From the NCBI GenBank assembly GCA_944377305.1, contig CALWEL010000008.1, forward strand, positions 1 to 60,533: DNA of 60,533 nucleotides. Direction: 5' to 3'. The notes beneath the pieces were generated by a model. That model ran no database searches and was not told where the DNA came from. It saw nothing but the letters and a program-made list of their open reading frames with translations. A program made the translations under genes and the position numbers. Positions within the stretch are counted from its first letter, which is position 1. Each line of letters opens with the position of its first letter. This DNA comes from an uncultured Clostridia bacterium. Its GTDB lineage: Bacteria > Bacillota > Clostridia > Christensenellales > UBA1242. Below, one piece after another: positions 1 to 6,874 of the stretch.

Positions 1-515
1 GGATTAGTTAGAGCTGCATCTTTAAAGAAACCTACGAAAGTATATCCCTTGATCTCTTGTGGGACTATATCCTTGATGGTCGTACCTCGCTTGATATTGA
101 TAGTATATTCTTGTATCACGTCTACATTGTTTGAGATGTCTACTGATACCTTTCTCCTTGATAGATATACCGCAGTAGGCACGGTCACTCCTGCGATGAG
201 CAACAAAACTACAGCAGTCGCCACAGCCGCTTTCTTTCGCTTGCTATCCTTGCCTGCATTCTTCTTGATCTTCTCTTCCTGACTGGCTAGCGTGAGATCG
301 TCTCTCTTCTCTGCTGGTTTGACGTCATTCTCAGTTTGAGATGCTTTCAAATTGGACTTAGTTGCTTTGTTCGTATCCTTGATAGCATTGTCACTGATCT
401 TTGAATCTGTGATACCATTCTTTGCCTTAGCGTTTCTCTTGGCTTTTGAATTCGTTGAATTGCTAGCTGAAGTTGATTTCGCTTTGTTTGGCTTGCTATT
501 ATTTTCTTTTTCCAT
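1..515 (-). CDS. N-terminal part of a membrane-anchored surface-repeat protein, cut by the window edge
   Basis: Reading starts at 515 behind a good AGGAG site and stays open to the window edge (171 codons visible). The first ~95 residues are rich in Lys, Ser, Asn and Thr. A single hydrophobic segment follows (about residues 96-118), then a stretch ending in GYTFVGFFKDAALTN. That ending has the core of an InlB B-repeat (Listeria-Bacteroides repeat, GYxFxGWyxd), which suggests a surface protein held by an N-terminal signal anchor like the giant protein at 15868-25377. The Lys-rich cytoplasmic tail and the TM segment are seen; the surface role is inferred from the family. The rest of the gene lies left of the window. 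Confidence 0.7.
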   Translation of the reverse strand, partial: MEKENNSKPNKAKSTSASNSTNSKAKRNAKAKNGITDSKISDNAIKDTNKATKSNLKASQTENDVKPAEKRDDLTLASQEEKIKKNAGKDSKRKKAAVATAVVLLLIAGVTVPTAVYLSRRKVSVDISNNVDVIQEYTINIKRGTTIKDIVPQEIKGYTFVGFFKDAALTN

Positions 516-648
516 TTTCTCTCCTTTGTATTAATTTGTATATTTTCGTACACTATTATACACTTTTATTATATACCCTCCCCCCTAGCCTTTGTCAACT
601 AATTCAATATGGCATACAAAAATTTTTATTATTTATAATATACACATC

Positions 649-674
649 ATAAAAAATGGGCTAATGCCCATTTT
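649..674 (-). terminator. Terminator after the Cys-rich gene
   Basis: A perfect 9-bp stem (653-661 with 666-674) with a TAAT loop. Read on the minus strand it runs into TTTTTT, so it fits an intrinsic terminator for the gene ending at 817. The 516-816 stretch holds nothing else I can support. Confidence 0.65.
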
Positions 675-816
675 GATTAAACCACTTTTAATTTTTGAGA
701 TTTTTTTGAGTAAAAGCAATGCGATTACTCAAGTTTATTTGAGTTTTTCTTTTGCCTTGACTGTTGAAGCCTCACAACTTCAAATCGTGATAGAAAATTT
801 TATTCTACTTGTTTAA

Positions 817-1026
817 TTAGCAACCGCAGTTATCTTTCTTTCCGCCACCACAGCCACATAAGATGAGTAAAATTATTATCAGCAAGCAAGGATCAACTTT
901 GCAACCACAATTGCATAAGATTAATATTAGGACAATAATCCAAGTGCAATCATTACAGCCACATCCTGAACTGTTGCCACAATCGTTGCAACAGTCAGAA
1001 CCGCCACCAAAGAATTTATTAAACAT
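817..1026 (-). CDS. Cysteine-rich 69-residue protein with two hydrophobic stretches
   Basis: A short gene with a near-ideal AGGAGG site 6 bases before ATG, a possible TTGTAG/TAAAAT promoter upstream and a terminator downstream, so it is probably real and expressed. 14 of 69 residues are Cys, in CC, CxxC, CGC and CNCGC groupings. Between the Cys clusters lie two hydrophobic runs (about residues 29-37 and 48-56). The N terminus is Gly-rich. I do not recognise the family. The pattern could fit a metal-binding or disulfide-rich membrane-associated peptide; that is inference only. It lies between a surface-protein gene and an unknown gene, all on the minus strand. Confidence 0.7.
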   Translation of the reverse strand: MFNKFFGGGSDCCNDCGNSSGCGCNDCTWIIVLILILCNCGCKVDPCLLIIILLILCGCGGGKKDNCGC

Positions 1027-1178
1027 AATTCCTCCTATCGTATTTTAAAAATTTCAATATGTACTACAAAAGTCTTTGTCTTTGGTACCTAAAACTTCCT
1101 TTGTATACTACATACTATTTAACGGTAGAAAAAAATGTTCCAACAATTCTATTTTTGCAAAATATTAATTTCCAAACC

Positions 1179-1949
1179 TTAGACTTCCACTCCATCATTA
1201 TTAGTTATTGTATCAAACGATGTTTTATCTCCTACCTGTTTAGCCATTTCTGATGCAACTTTGTCTAAATCTTCTTTGTTAAAACCATTTATATTATCTT
1301 GATTAAACGCCGGATAAAATTCATTGCCCTTTTTAATCAATTCCTTCAGTTCTTTAAAATCTATTTCATTATTTTGATCTATCAAATTATGTTTTTCAAA
1401 AAAATTTGATGAAATGTATTCATAAGCTTTTTTTAATTCTTGTTCGTCATATTTGATTTTTAATGCTGAAAGGATAGGATCCAAAAACAACAAATCAGCT
1501 TTCGCCTCTTGCCAACCTATCATCTCTATAGGAAGATGCTGATATCTTTTGTTCTCCCTGCCTGCTTGATTAAATTTTTTCACATTATCCTTTACCCACC
1601 CATCGTGGATGTCGGAAAGAACACCAATAATAAATTCATCAACATCCTTTACTTTCAGCATTAAAGCGCTTTTGACCTTTTTGTATATCTCATCATCAAT
1701 TTTTGATGGAGAGACATTGTTTTCTGAGAGAACTGCAATTAAAAAATTATTAGTCTCCTCTTCAGTATAATTTAATGTTTTACTAATTGACTGAACCGCA
1801 TAGGTAATTGAGTTTTTCGCCCACACTTTATTTTCCAACTCTTGAAAGGTTTGGGCTGAAACCAATTTCTCCGCCTCTTCCTCCGACAAACCATTCCAAT
1901 TGATCAATGCTCGTTTTGCCACTTCTCTATACGGGGTTAATTTTATCAT
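1179..1949 (-). CDS. Conserved-looking hypothetical protein, 256 residues
   Basis: I choose the ATG at 1949: it has a GGAGG site 8 bases upstream and sits below a consensus promoter (1981-2009), whereas the open frame up to 2030 runs through that promoter. The protein is soluble, charged and largely helical in character, with no signal peptide or membrane segment. A central stretch around residues 110-150 (IHDGWVKDN, then PIEMIGWQEAKADLLFLDPIL) looks conserved, but I cannot name a family or catalytic residues. It is transcribed separately from hflX upstream, since it has its own promoter. No function is proposed. Confidence 0.75.
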   Translation of the reverse strand: MIKLTPYREVAKRALINWNGLSEEEAEKLVSAQTFQELENKVWAKNSITYAVQSISKTLNYTEEETNNFLIAVLSENNVSPSKIDDEIYKKVKSALMLKVKDVDEFIIGVLSDIHDGWVKDNVKKFNQAGRENKRYQHLPIEMIGWQEAKADLLFLDPILSALKIKYDEQELKKAYEYISSNFFEKHNLIDQNNEIDFKELKELIKKGNEFYPAFNQDNINGFNKEDLDKVASEMAKQVGDKTSFDTITNNDGVEV

Positions 1950-1980
1950 ATTATATACCTCCACAAATTTAATTTTGTTT

Positions 1981-2009
1981 ATTATATCAAAATGAATGTC
2001 GTATGTCAA
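1981..2009 (-). promoter_or_regulatory. Consensus sigma-A promoter for the 256-residue protein
   Basis: On the minus strand TTGACA (2004-2009), 17 bp, TATAAT (1981-1986): an exact match to consensus. A GGAGG site and the ATG at 1949 follow. Confidence 0.85.
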
Positions 2010-2158
2010 CGTACTAATCACATTTCCCACAAGACATAATAGTCTGTATCTCTATGAAATTAGAAATCTGTATACCAATCAAATTATTGTTTTTCATTGA
2101 TTTCATCTTTATAATAGTTTTAGGATCCGCAACGAAAATATATTTAAATTGAGGTCTT

Positions 2159-3247
2159 TTAAGAGAATGATTCCACTTTTTTCCTAATCATCTGTTTTAG
2201 TTGAAAAATATTTTTTCCGCTCTTTGCCTCTACATAACAAGTATCATACGGATATGATTTTAATTTAGATATTTCGGCATTATTTAATTTATCAATCTTG
2301 TTGTAAACCAAAATCACTTTGTTGCTATCTACTCCCACGCGTTTCAATTCTTTTTCTACAACTTCAATCTGTTCATATTTGTGTGGATCACTTGCATCGA
2401 CTACCAGCACGAGCACGTTTGCATCAATCGTCTCTTCTAATGTGGCGGAAAATGCGTAAACTAATTCGTGCGGAAGATTGCTTACAAATCCCACTGTATC
2501 TATCAATACGTATTCTATACCATCATCCCAAACTTTTTTTGACAACACGTCAAGGGTTGCAAATAATCTATCGTCAGCATAAGTGCCCGCCTTGGTGATC
2601 GCATTCATAAGAGTCGATTTTCCTGCATTGGTATATCCTACTAGCGCCACGCTTCGCATCCTTGTTAGACGCTGTTTCCTCGTGGTCTGCCTGTTCTTTT
2701 GTATCTCTTTGATTTCACGTTCCAATTTTGCGATATTATCTTTCACTCGCCTGCGATTAATTTCAAGTTTCGTCTCACCCACACCTCGAGTGCCTACTCC
2801 ACGATCTTCATTACCCTCACCTGGATCAATACTGCTGAGTCTTGGCAAACTATATTTCAATTGTGCTAGTTCTACTTGCAACTTGCCTTCATTCGTCTTC
2901 GCTCTACTAGCAAAAATATCTAGGATTAGCATTGTTCTATCAATCACTTTAATATCGATTATATCTCCGAGATTTCTAAGTTGCGAACCAGTGAGTGGAC
3001 AATCAAAGATTACAACGTCTGCCCCTAATTGTTTCGCTTCATCACGAATCTGTTCAACTTTGCCCTGTCCCATATAGGTTCTAGCATTAATTTCTTTCAC
3101 CAAAAATACATTGCATTTCATCACATCTAAATATGCAGATTTTGCGAGCAATTCCAATTCTTTCGCTCTATATTCGGAATTGTCCAATGTCGTATATGCG
3201 CAAACTAAATATGCACGTTCTTTTTCCTCATTCACATTATTATACAT
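2159..3247 (-). CDS. hflX: GTPase HflX (ribosome-associated, ribosome-splitting factor)
   Basis: 362 residues, usual for HflX. The N-terminal half has the HflX glycine-rich/coiled-coil region (GVGTRGVGETKLE, then a Lys/Arg-rich helix). The GTPase domain starts near residue 200 with the P loop GYTNAGKS, followed by DTVGFV (G3) and NKID (G4). HflX binds the 50S subunit and in several bacteria splits stalled ribosomes after heat or antibiotic stress; that is family knowledge. The start has an AAGGAG site. The gene lies about 235 nt below a strong promoter, and the leader contains a 9-codon ORF (3438-3467), which suggests translation-dependent control. Confidence 0.95.
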   Translation of the reverse strand: MYNNVNEEKERAYLVCAYTTLDNSEYRAKELELLAKSAYLDVMKCNVFLVKEINARTYMGQGKVEQIRDEAKQLGADVVIFDCPLTGSQLRNLGDIIDIKVIDRTMLILDIFASRAKTNEGKLQVELAQLKYSLPRLSSIDPGEGNEDRGVGTRGVGETKLEINRRRVKDNIAKLEREIKEIQKNRQTTRKQRLTRMRSVALVGYTNAGKSTLMNAITKAGTYADDRLFATLDVLSKKVWDDGIEYVLIDTVGFVSNLPHELVYAFSATLEETIDANVLVLVVDASDPHKYEQIEVVEKELKRVGVDSNKVILVYNKIDKLNNAEISKLKSYPYDTCYVEAKSGKNIFQLKQMIRKKVESFS

Positions 3248-3437
3248 ACCTTTCTCCTTTAAAATAAAATTCTATTTTATATTCACAATTTACAAAAAAT
3301 TTAACGTGCATTTTTATTTCAATTATCTTAATTAGCTTATAAAAAAATAAAATTCTTAAAAATTTCAATAAAATTTCTAAATCTATATAAATTTTGCTTA
3401 TTTTTATATGTTTTGATTTAATTTTTTAAATTTTTCG

Positions 3438-3467
3438 TTAAATTGTGAGAAAATTTACTTTGCTCAT
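3438..3467 (-). CDS. Putative 9-residue leader peptide upstream of hflX
   Basis: ATG at 3467 has an ideal GGAGGT site and encodes MSKVNFLTI then TAA. It begins about 16 nt after the predicted transcription start. A perfect 7-bp stem (3444-3450 with 3467-3473) lies between the binding site and codon 8, so it covers the A of the start codon. Ribosome movement over the ORF would open it. No clear terminator or anti-SD hairpin is visible between it and hflX, so the mechanism is open. Leader-peptide attenuation is known for Listeria hflXr; relevance here is inference. Confidence 0.5.
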   Translation of the reverse strand: MSKVNFLTI

Positions 3468-3489
3468 CTCACACCTCCAAATCAGTTTT

Positions 3490-3518
3490 ATTCTATAATA
3501 AGTAAATTTTTTTGTCAA
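3490..3518 (-). promoter_or_regulatory. Strong promoter for the hflX leader
   Basis: On the minus strand TTGACA (3513-3518), 17 bp, TAGAAT (3490-3495). The predicted start is near 3483, giving a leader of about 235 nt before hflX. Confidence 0.85.
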
Positions 3519-4046
3519 GAAAATTAATAGTTCCATTTTTTATATTATCATACATAAATACACTAATAATTCAAAATTATCAACCAAATTAAGTTATTTA
3601 TAATAAAAAATGATAGAGTTGTGCGTACGCTTTTGCCAGTACCAACTTTTTTAGCTTTAATATAAATTATTTTGTGTGTTTGTCTTTCGATAAATTGAAG
3701 CAACGCCGACTTATATCAAGACTAGGCTCGGCTAAATGTCAATTTTATATCTTACTTCAAAATTAGTTTTAATTTGTAAAATTTAAAATTTTTTAACAAA
3801 AACAATTTGAATTATCAGCAAAAATATGCAATTATATATTTAATTATTGATTATTGAACAAGTGCGAGGACTTGAAATGCAAATTGCAAAAAGGAAGAAA
3901 AAACAAAAAGATTTTGAAATGTAATTTTATAAAATATGTCACACAAGTATTGACTTTGAGAAATTATATAATAAAATGCTAAAAAAGGTTGAAGAAGTAT
4001 TTTATTTCTCCAACCTTTTGCATTTTAAAAGGAGATTTGATATAAT
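3519..4046. other. Intergenic stretch between hflX promoter and the toxin-like gene
   Basis: AT-rich, without a supportable intact gene. A less AT-rich island at about 3610-3740 contains a minus-strand open stretch of about 50 codons (3563-3714) with a VGTGKS string but no start, which may be a gene remnant. The end (3940-4046) holds a TATAAT at 3967, a hairpin and the binding site of the next gene. Confidence 0.4.
3983..4019 (+). promoter_or_regulatory. Hairpin in the 5' leader of the toxin-like gene
   Basis: A 14-base stem with one mismatch (3983-3996 with 4006-4019) lies between a TATAAT box (3967-3972) and the GGAG site at 4031 of the gene starting at 4047. It has no proper T tail after the stem, so it looks more like a leader structure than a full terminator. 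Confidence 0.4.
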
Positions 4047-4631
4047 ATGAGTATATTTGATAATTTAATACGAATTGATGAAAAAGGCAATCTTATCTAT
4101 AACGGATGGATTGAATGGGACCATTTTTTAATACCAAATAAGCCAGAATGGTTTAGAGAAATTTTACGAAATTTGATGGCATTTTTGGGACATTGTCTTA
4201 ATTGCACTGCTTTAGATGGATGTTATTTATTAGATAATAATCGTCCCGAACAACCATTGCATGAATACTGTCATTGTAAGAAAAATGATGTTAGTTTTGC
4301 AATAGTTAAAAGCAAATCAAATGCAGAGTGTGCTATTGAAAAGTTTACCGAATATGTGTTTAAGAACAATAAGGATTCTAAAGGCAAAAATAAAATTTTC
4401 TATGATTTGGGATACTCTATTAAAGATTCAGAATATCTAAAGAACGAATATTGTAGACAAGCATTAGAACAATACTTGCTAGGAAATTATAAACTGAAAA
4501 ATTTGGATAGACGAGGACAAAGACTAGCAATTCCAATTATTTTAAGAAATTCAAAATTTTATAGTGGCTGGATGTTGTGCCCAGAAGGAAAAATTAGAAA
4601 TACAACACCATTTGGAGGTTGGATAAAATGA
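4047..4631 (+). CDS. Toxin-like protein: Cys/His cluster plus DUF6883-like C-terminal domain
   Basis: 194 residues, no signal peptide. Residues 50-77 carry a probable metal-binding cluster: CxxC (50, 53), C59, then H72, C75, C77 in the order seen in phage Mu F-like head proteins and related toxin carriers (CxxC..LDG......PLHxxCxC). Residues 110-194 resemble the DUF6883 domain found at the C termini of polymorphic toxins: a KNKIFYDLGY start, a middle helix, RRGQR, and a GWMLCPEG...TPFGGW end. Start chosen at ATG with a GGAG site 12 bases upstream. The next gene begins inside its stop codon (ATGA), the arrangement expected of a toxin-immunity pair. Family names are from memory of motifs; toxicity is inferred. 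Confidence 0.55.
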   Translation: MSIFDNLIRIDEKGNLIYNGWIEWDHFLIPNKPEWFREILRNLMAFLGHCLNCTALDGCYLLDNNRPEQPLHEYCHCKKNDVSFAIVKSKSNAECAIEKFTEYVFKNNKDSKGKNKIFYDLGYSIKDSEYLKNEYCRQALEQYLLGNYKLKNLDRRGQRLAIPIILRNSKFYSGWMLCPEGKIRNTTPFGGWIK

Positions 4632-5113
4632 AAAAATTTGATTTAGTATTATTGAAAAATGAAAATCCATATAAGCAATATAATCTTGAAAAAAATATGC
4701 ACGGAATTGTATTGGAAAATTATTTTGATACACTTATTGTATTGTTTTTCAATCCAAAAAATCAAGGAGATTATATTACCGCAACAATTAGTGTGTCTGA
4801 TGTTATGGTCTGCAATGAAAAAATACCAGAAAAGATGATAAATGAATTGAGTTCCAATTTTGACATCATTAAAAGCAAATCAAAGGAAAAGTTTGAACCA
4901 TTAAGAATAAAAGCATATGATATGGTTGAATTGTTAGTAGAAGATATTAAATATACTAAATATGGCATTCATAAAGGCGATAGGGGTTGTGTAATGGAAG
5001 ATAATGCAGTTCAAAATTATGTCGAAGTTGATTTTTCTGGCATAGATGAAAATGGCGAGTTTTATGGAGATTGTATTTCGGTAAAAATTGATGATTTAAA
5101 AGTTATTCAATAA
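4628..5113 (+). CDS. Immunity-like protein made of two related beta-rich domains
   Basis: Start chosen at ATG 4628, with GGAGG at 4614-4618 inside the previous gene; its ATG overlaps the previous TGA by 4 bases. 161 residues. Residues 2-62 and 95-160 share one plan: a DxVxL opening, a Tyr, then a Gly-x-Val turn, a V.F core strand, a Gly, and a closing strand ending in Asp-x-hydrophobic. The second copy (YDMVELL... HKGDRGCVME... VEVDFSG... DDLKVI) resembles the DUF4926-type domain seen near polymorphic toxins. So this looks like an internal duplication. It probably neutralises the product of 4047-4631; that is inferred from gene order. Confidence 0.55.
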   Translation: MKKFDLVLLKNENPYKQYNLEKNMHGIVLENYFDTLIVLFFNPKNQGDYITATISVSDVMVCNEKIPEKMINELSSNFDIIKSKSKEKFEPLRIKAYDMVELLVEDIKYTKYGIHKGDRGCVMEDNAVQNYVEVDFSGIDENGEFYGDCISVKIDDLKVIQ

Positions 5114-5292
5114 AATTTTTAGAACTTAGATGATAATATAAACTATGAGATGTTCACTTTCAAAAAATTGAAATTGAATATAAAATTAAAATTTCATTAC
5201 AAAAAATATTTATTTTGTCATCTTTGTTTTGATTAACATTAGGCACTGCAAAATACTTTGTGCTTTGCGACGCATTCTGATAATATATGGTT

Positions 5293-5442
5293 ACTGTTGC
5301 AAATTGTTGCAAATATATCAATTTTAGGCAGTTTTAGAAAGCATTTGACCGAAAGTTAAAAATCTTAACTTTCGGTCATTTTTTATGCCTATTTTGATGA
5401 TAGAAAACATTTGCTACAAATTTTAGGTGTATTTGCAACAGT
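5293..5442. repeat. 12-bp inverted repeat flanking a hairpin, next to tRNA genes
   Basis: The arms ACTGTTGCAAAT (5293-5304) and its exact complement (5431-5442) enclose the terminator at 5347-5377. Near-copies of TTGCAAAT and ATTTTAGG occur inside both halves. This sits 60 bp from tRNA-Ile and could be the edge of a former integrated element. The 5114-5476 stretch has no gene. Confidence 0.35.
5347..5383 (+). terminator. Terminator after the toxin/immunity-like pair
   Basis: A perfect 13-bp stem (5347-5359 with 5365-5377) followed on the plus strand by a T run at 5379-5384. Confidence 0.7.
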
Positions 5443-5476
5443 TTTTTAAACAAATTTTAGTTATGAAAACATAATA

Positions 5477-5501
5477 AAAACCCCGAAAAAATCGGGGTTT
5501 T
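5477..5501 (-). terminator. Terminator of the tRNA operon
   Basis: Stem 5477-5486 with 5492-5501 (core CCCCGA/TCGGGG). The minus-strand transcript continues into a T-rich tail, just below tRNA-Ile. Confidence 0.85.
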
Positions 5502-5505
5502 AGAC

Positions 5506-5582
5506 TGGTAGAGATGAGTGGACTCGAACCACCGACCCCCACCTTATCAGGGTGGTGCTCTAACCTGCTGAGCTACATCTCT
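5506..5582 (-). tRNA. tRNA-Ile (anticodon GAT)
   Basis: Full cloverleaf on the minus strand: 7-bp acceptor AGAGATG/CATCTCT, anticodon loop CTGATAA in a CCACC/GGTGG stem, T arm with GGTTCGAGTCC, and an encoded CCA (5506-5508). It follows tRNA-Ala by 3 bp in one transcript. There is no rRNA gene around it. Confidence 0.95.
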
Positions 5583-5585
5583 TCG

Positions 5586-5662
5586 TGGTGGAGAATATCG
5601 GATTCGAACCGATGACCCCTTGCTTGCAAGGCAAGTGCTCTAGCCAACTGAGCTAATCCCCC
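5586..5662 (-). tRNA. tRNA-Ala (anticodon TGC)
   Basis: Minus-strand cloverleaf with acceptor GGGGGAT/ATTCTCC (two G-U pairs), anticodon loop CTTGCAA in a CTTGC/GCAAG stem, T arm GGTTCGAATCC, and encoded CCA (5586-5588). It is the first gene of the tRNA pair. Confidence 0.95.
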
Positions 5663-5921
5663 ATACAATGCATATTTATAATAACAAGTTTGAAATCATT
5701 TGTCAATGAATTTTTTAAAAAAAATTTAAATATTTGATAATTTCATTTACATTAAAATGGCTAAATAAAATATTATAATTTTAGAAATTCTAGATTTGAT
5801 AATTCTAAGAATAAAAACATAGCTAGTGATATGGCAATTTTAATTATATCGAAAAGATGTGTAATGAATATTATCCTGTATTAAAATTTGCTTTTAGGTA
5901 AAAATACTTTTGGAGGTAAAT

Positions 5922-6512
5922 ATGGATTTTCAACAATCAAAGACAAAAGAAAATTTAGCAAGGAGTTTTGCTTCTGAATGTCAGGAAGGTGCAAGATATC
6001 AATTTTTGGCTAAAATGGCACAAAAGCAGGGATATCAATATATGAGTATGTTGATTAGAACGCTAGCGCACAATGAAATGGCGCACGCTCAACAATTTTT
6101 CAATAAGATTTCTGAACTCGGCGGAGCGAATGTGCAAAATATTGAAATTAAAGCGGGGTATCCATTCAAGAGTGGAGAATTGCTAGAAGTTTTGAAAAAC
6201 GAATCTCAAAATGAGGAGATGAGTGCTGATAGCATATATCCTTCTTTTGCAGATACAGCACGTGATGAAGGCTTCAAAGATGTGGCAGAATTATTTGATA
6301 TGGTGTCAAAAGTTGAAAAGACTCATCAACGAACCCTTGAAAAATTACACGATAGTTTAATGAATAATACGTTATATAAATCATCAATTGGGGAACACGC
6401 TTTCAAGTGTGACGAATGCGGTACAATAATTAAAGCTAAATCAGCACCAAAAATTTGTCCGCTATGCAAAATGGGTCAAGGATATTATAGAATTGATTTT
6501 AATATGAATTAA
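5922..6512 (+). CDS. rbr: Rubrerythrin
   Basis: 196 residues from ATG 5922, which has GGAGG 5 bases upstream. Rubrerythrins are cytosolic peroxidases of anaerobes that use a diiron site and a rubredoxin-type iron. The N-terminal four-helix part has the diiron ligands in the usual order: Glu in SECQEG, ExxH in NEMAH, Glu in RDEGF, and ExxH in EKTH. The C-terminal 40 residues form the rubredoxin-like knuckles CDEC and CPLC. Monocistronic, with a terminator downstream. This supports an anaerobic, peroxide-detoxifying lifestyle. Confidence 0.95.
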   Translation: MDFQQSKTKENLARSFASECQEGARYQFLAKMAQKQGYQYMSMLIRTLAHNEMAHAQQFFNKISELGGANVQNIEIKAGYPFKSGELLEVLKNESQNEEMSADSIYPSFADTARDEGFKDVAELFDMVSKVEKTHQRTLEKLHDSLMNNTLYKSSIGEHAFKCDECGTIIKAKSAPKICPLCKMGQGYYRIDFNMN

Positions 6513-6577
6513 AATTTTTATTTGTTTAGTTTTTCTTGTATAAAAGATAAAAAAATAAAATAATTAACTAAAACATT

Positions 6578-6630
6578 AAAAAATATGTGAATTTATTTAA
6601 ATTTTACAAAATTTTCACATATTTTTTTAT
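6578..6630 (+). terminator. Terminator after rubrerythrin
   Basis: An AT-rich stem pairing 6578-6591 with about 6612-6628 (core ATATGTGAA/TTCACATAT) that ends in a T run. Confidence 0.6.
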
Positions 6631-6689
6631 TTTTAATTGATTTAGATATCAATCATAATTTGTAAAGGTTAAATTCCTATTTGATTGTA

Positions 6690-6730
6690 GGATTAATTCT
6701 GAATATTGTACCTCGATGTTCGTGATGGGC
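6690..6730. repeat. 41-bp direct copy of the 3' end of walJ (second copy 6888-6928)
   Basis: Bases 6690-6730 are identical to 6888-6928, which encodes the last residues of the WalJ-like protein (...AHHEHRGTIFRINP). The copies are 198 bp apart. The spacer also holds a 15-bp inverted copy (6840-6854) of 6922-6936 and a CCCCAC/GTGGGG hairpin. So the region downstream of walJ (6631-6874) has been rearranged by duplication. Confidence 0.85.
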
Positions 6731-6874
6731 ACGTCACAAACTGCGCTTTTCTTAATTATTTCGCTATGCTCAATAATTTACACTTATGCTTGTTTGCTCC
6801 TTATCCCCACTCAACATCTGTTTTGTGGGGTCCCCAGAATAGATATCGCCCATCTTTAGCAAGTATTACCGTAT

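Noticed and set aside
592..816. Plus-strand open frame of 74 codons downstream of the first surface gene
   Set aside because: No ribosome site, and it overlaps the terminator of the Cys-rich gene.
5740..5830. PerR-type operator upstream of rubrerythrin
   Set aside because: TTATAATTTTAGAA near 5770 only partly fits the PerR box and such strings are common in this AT-rich DNA.
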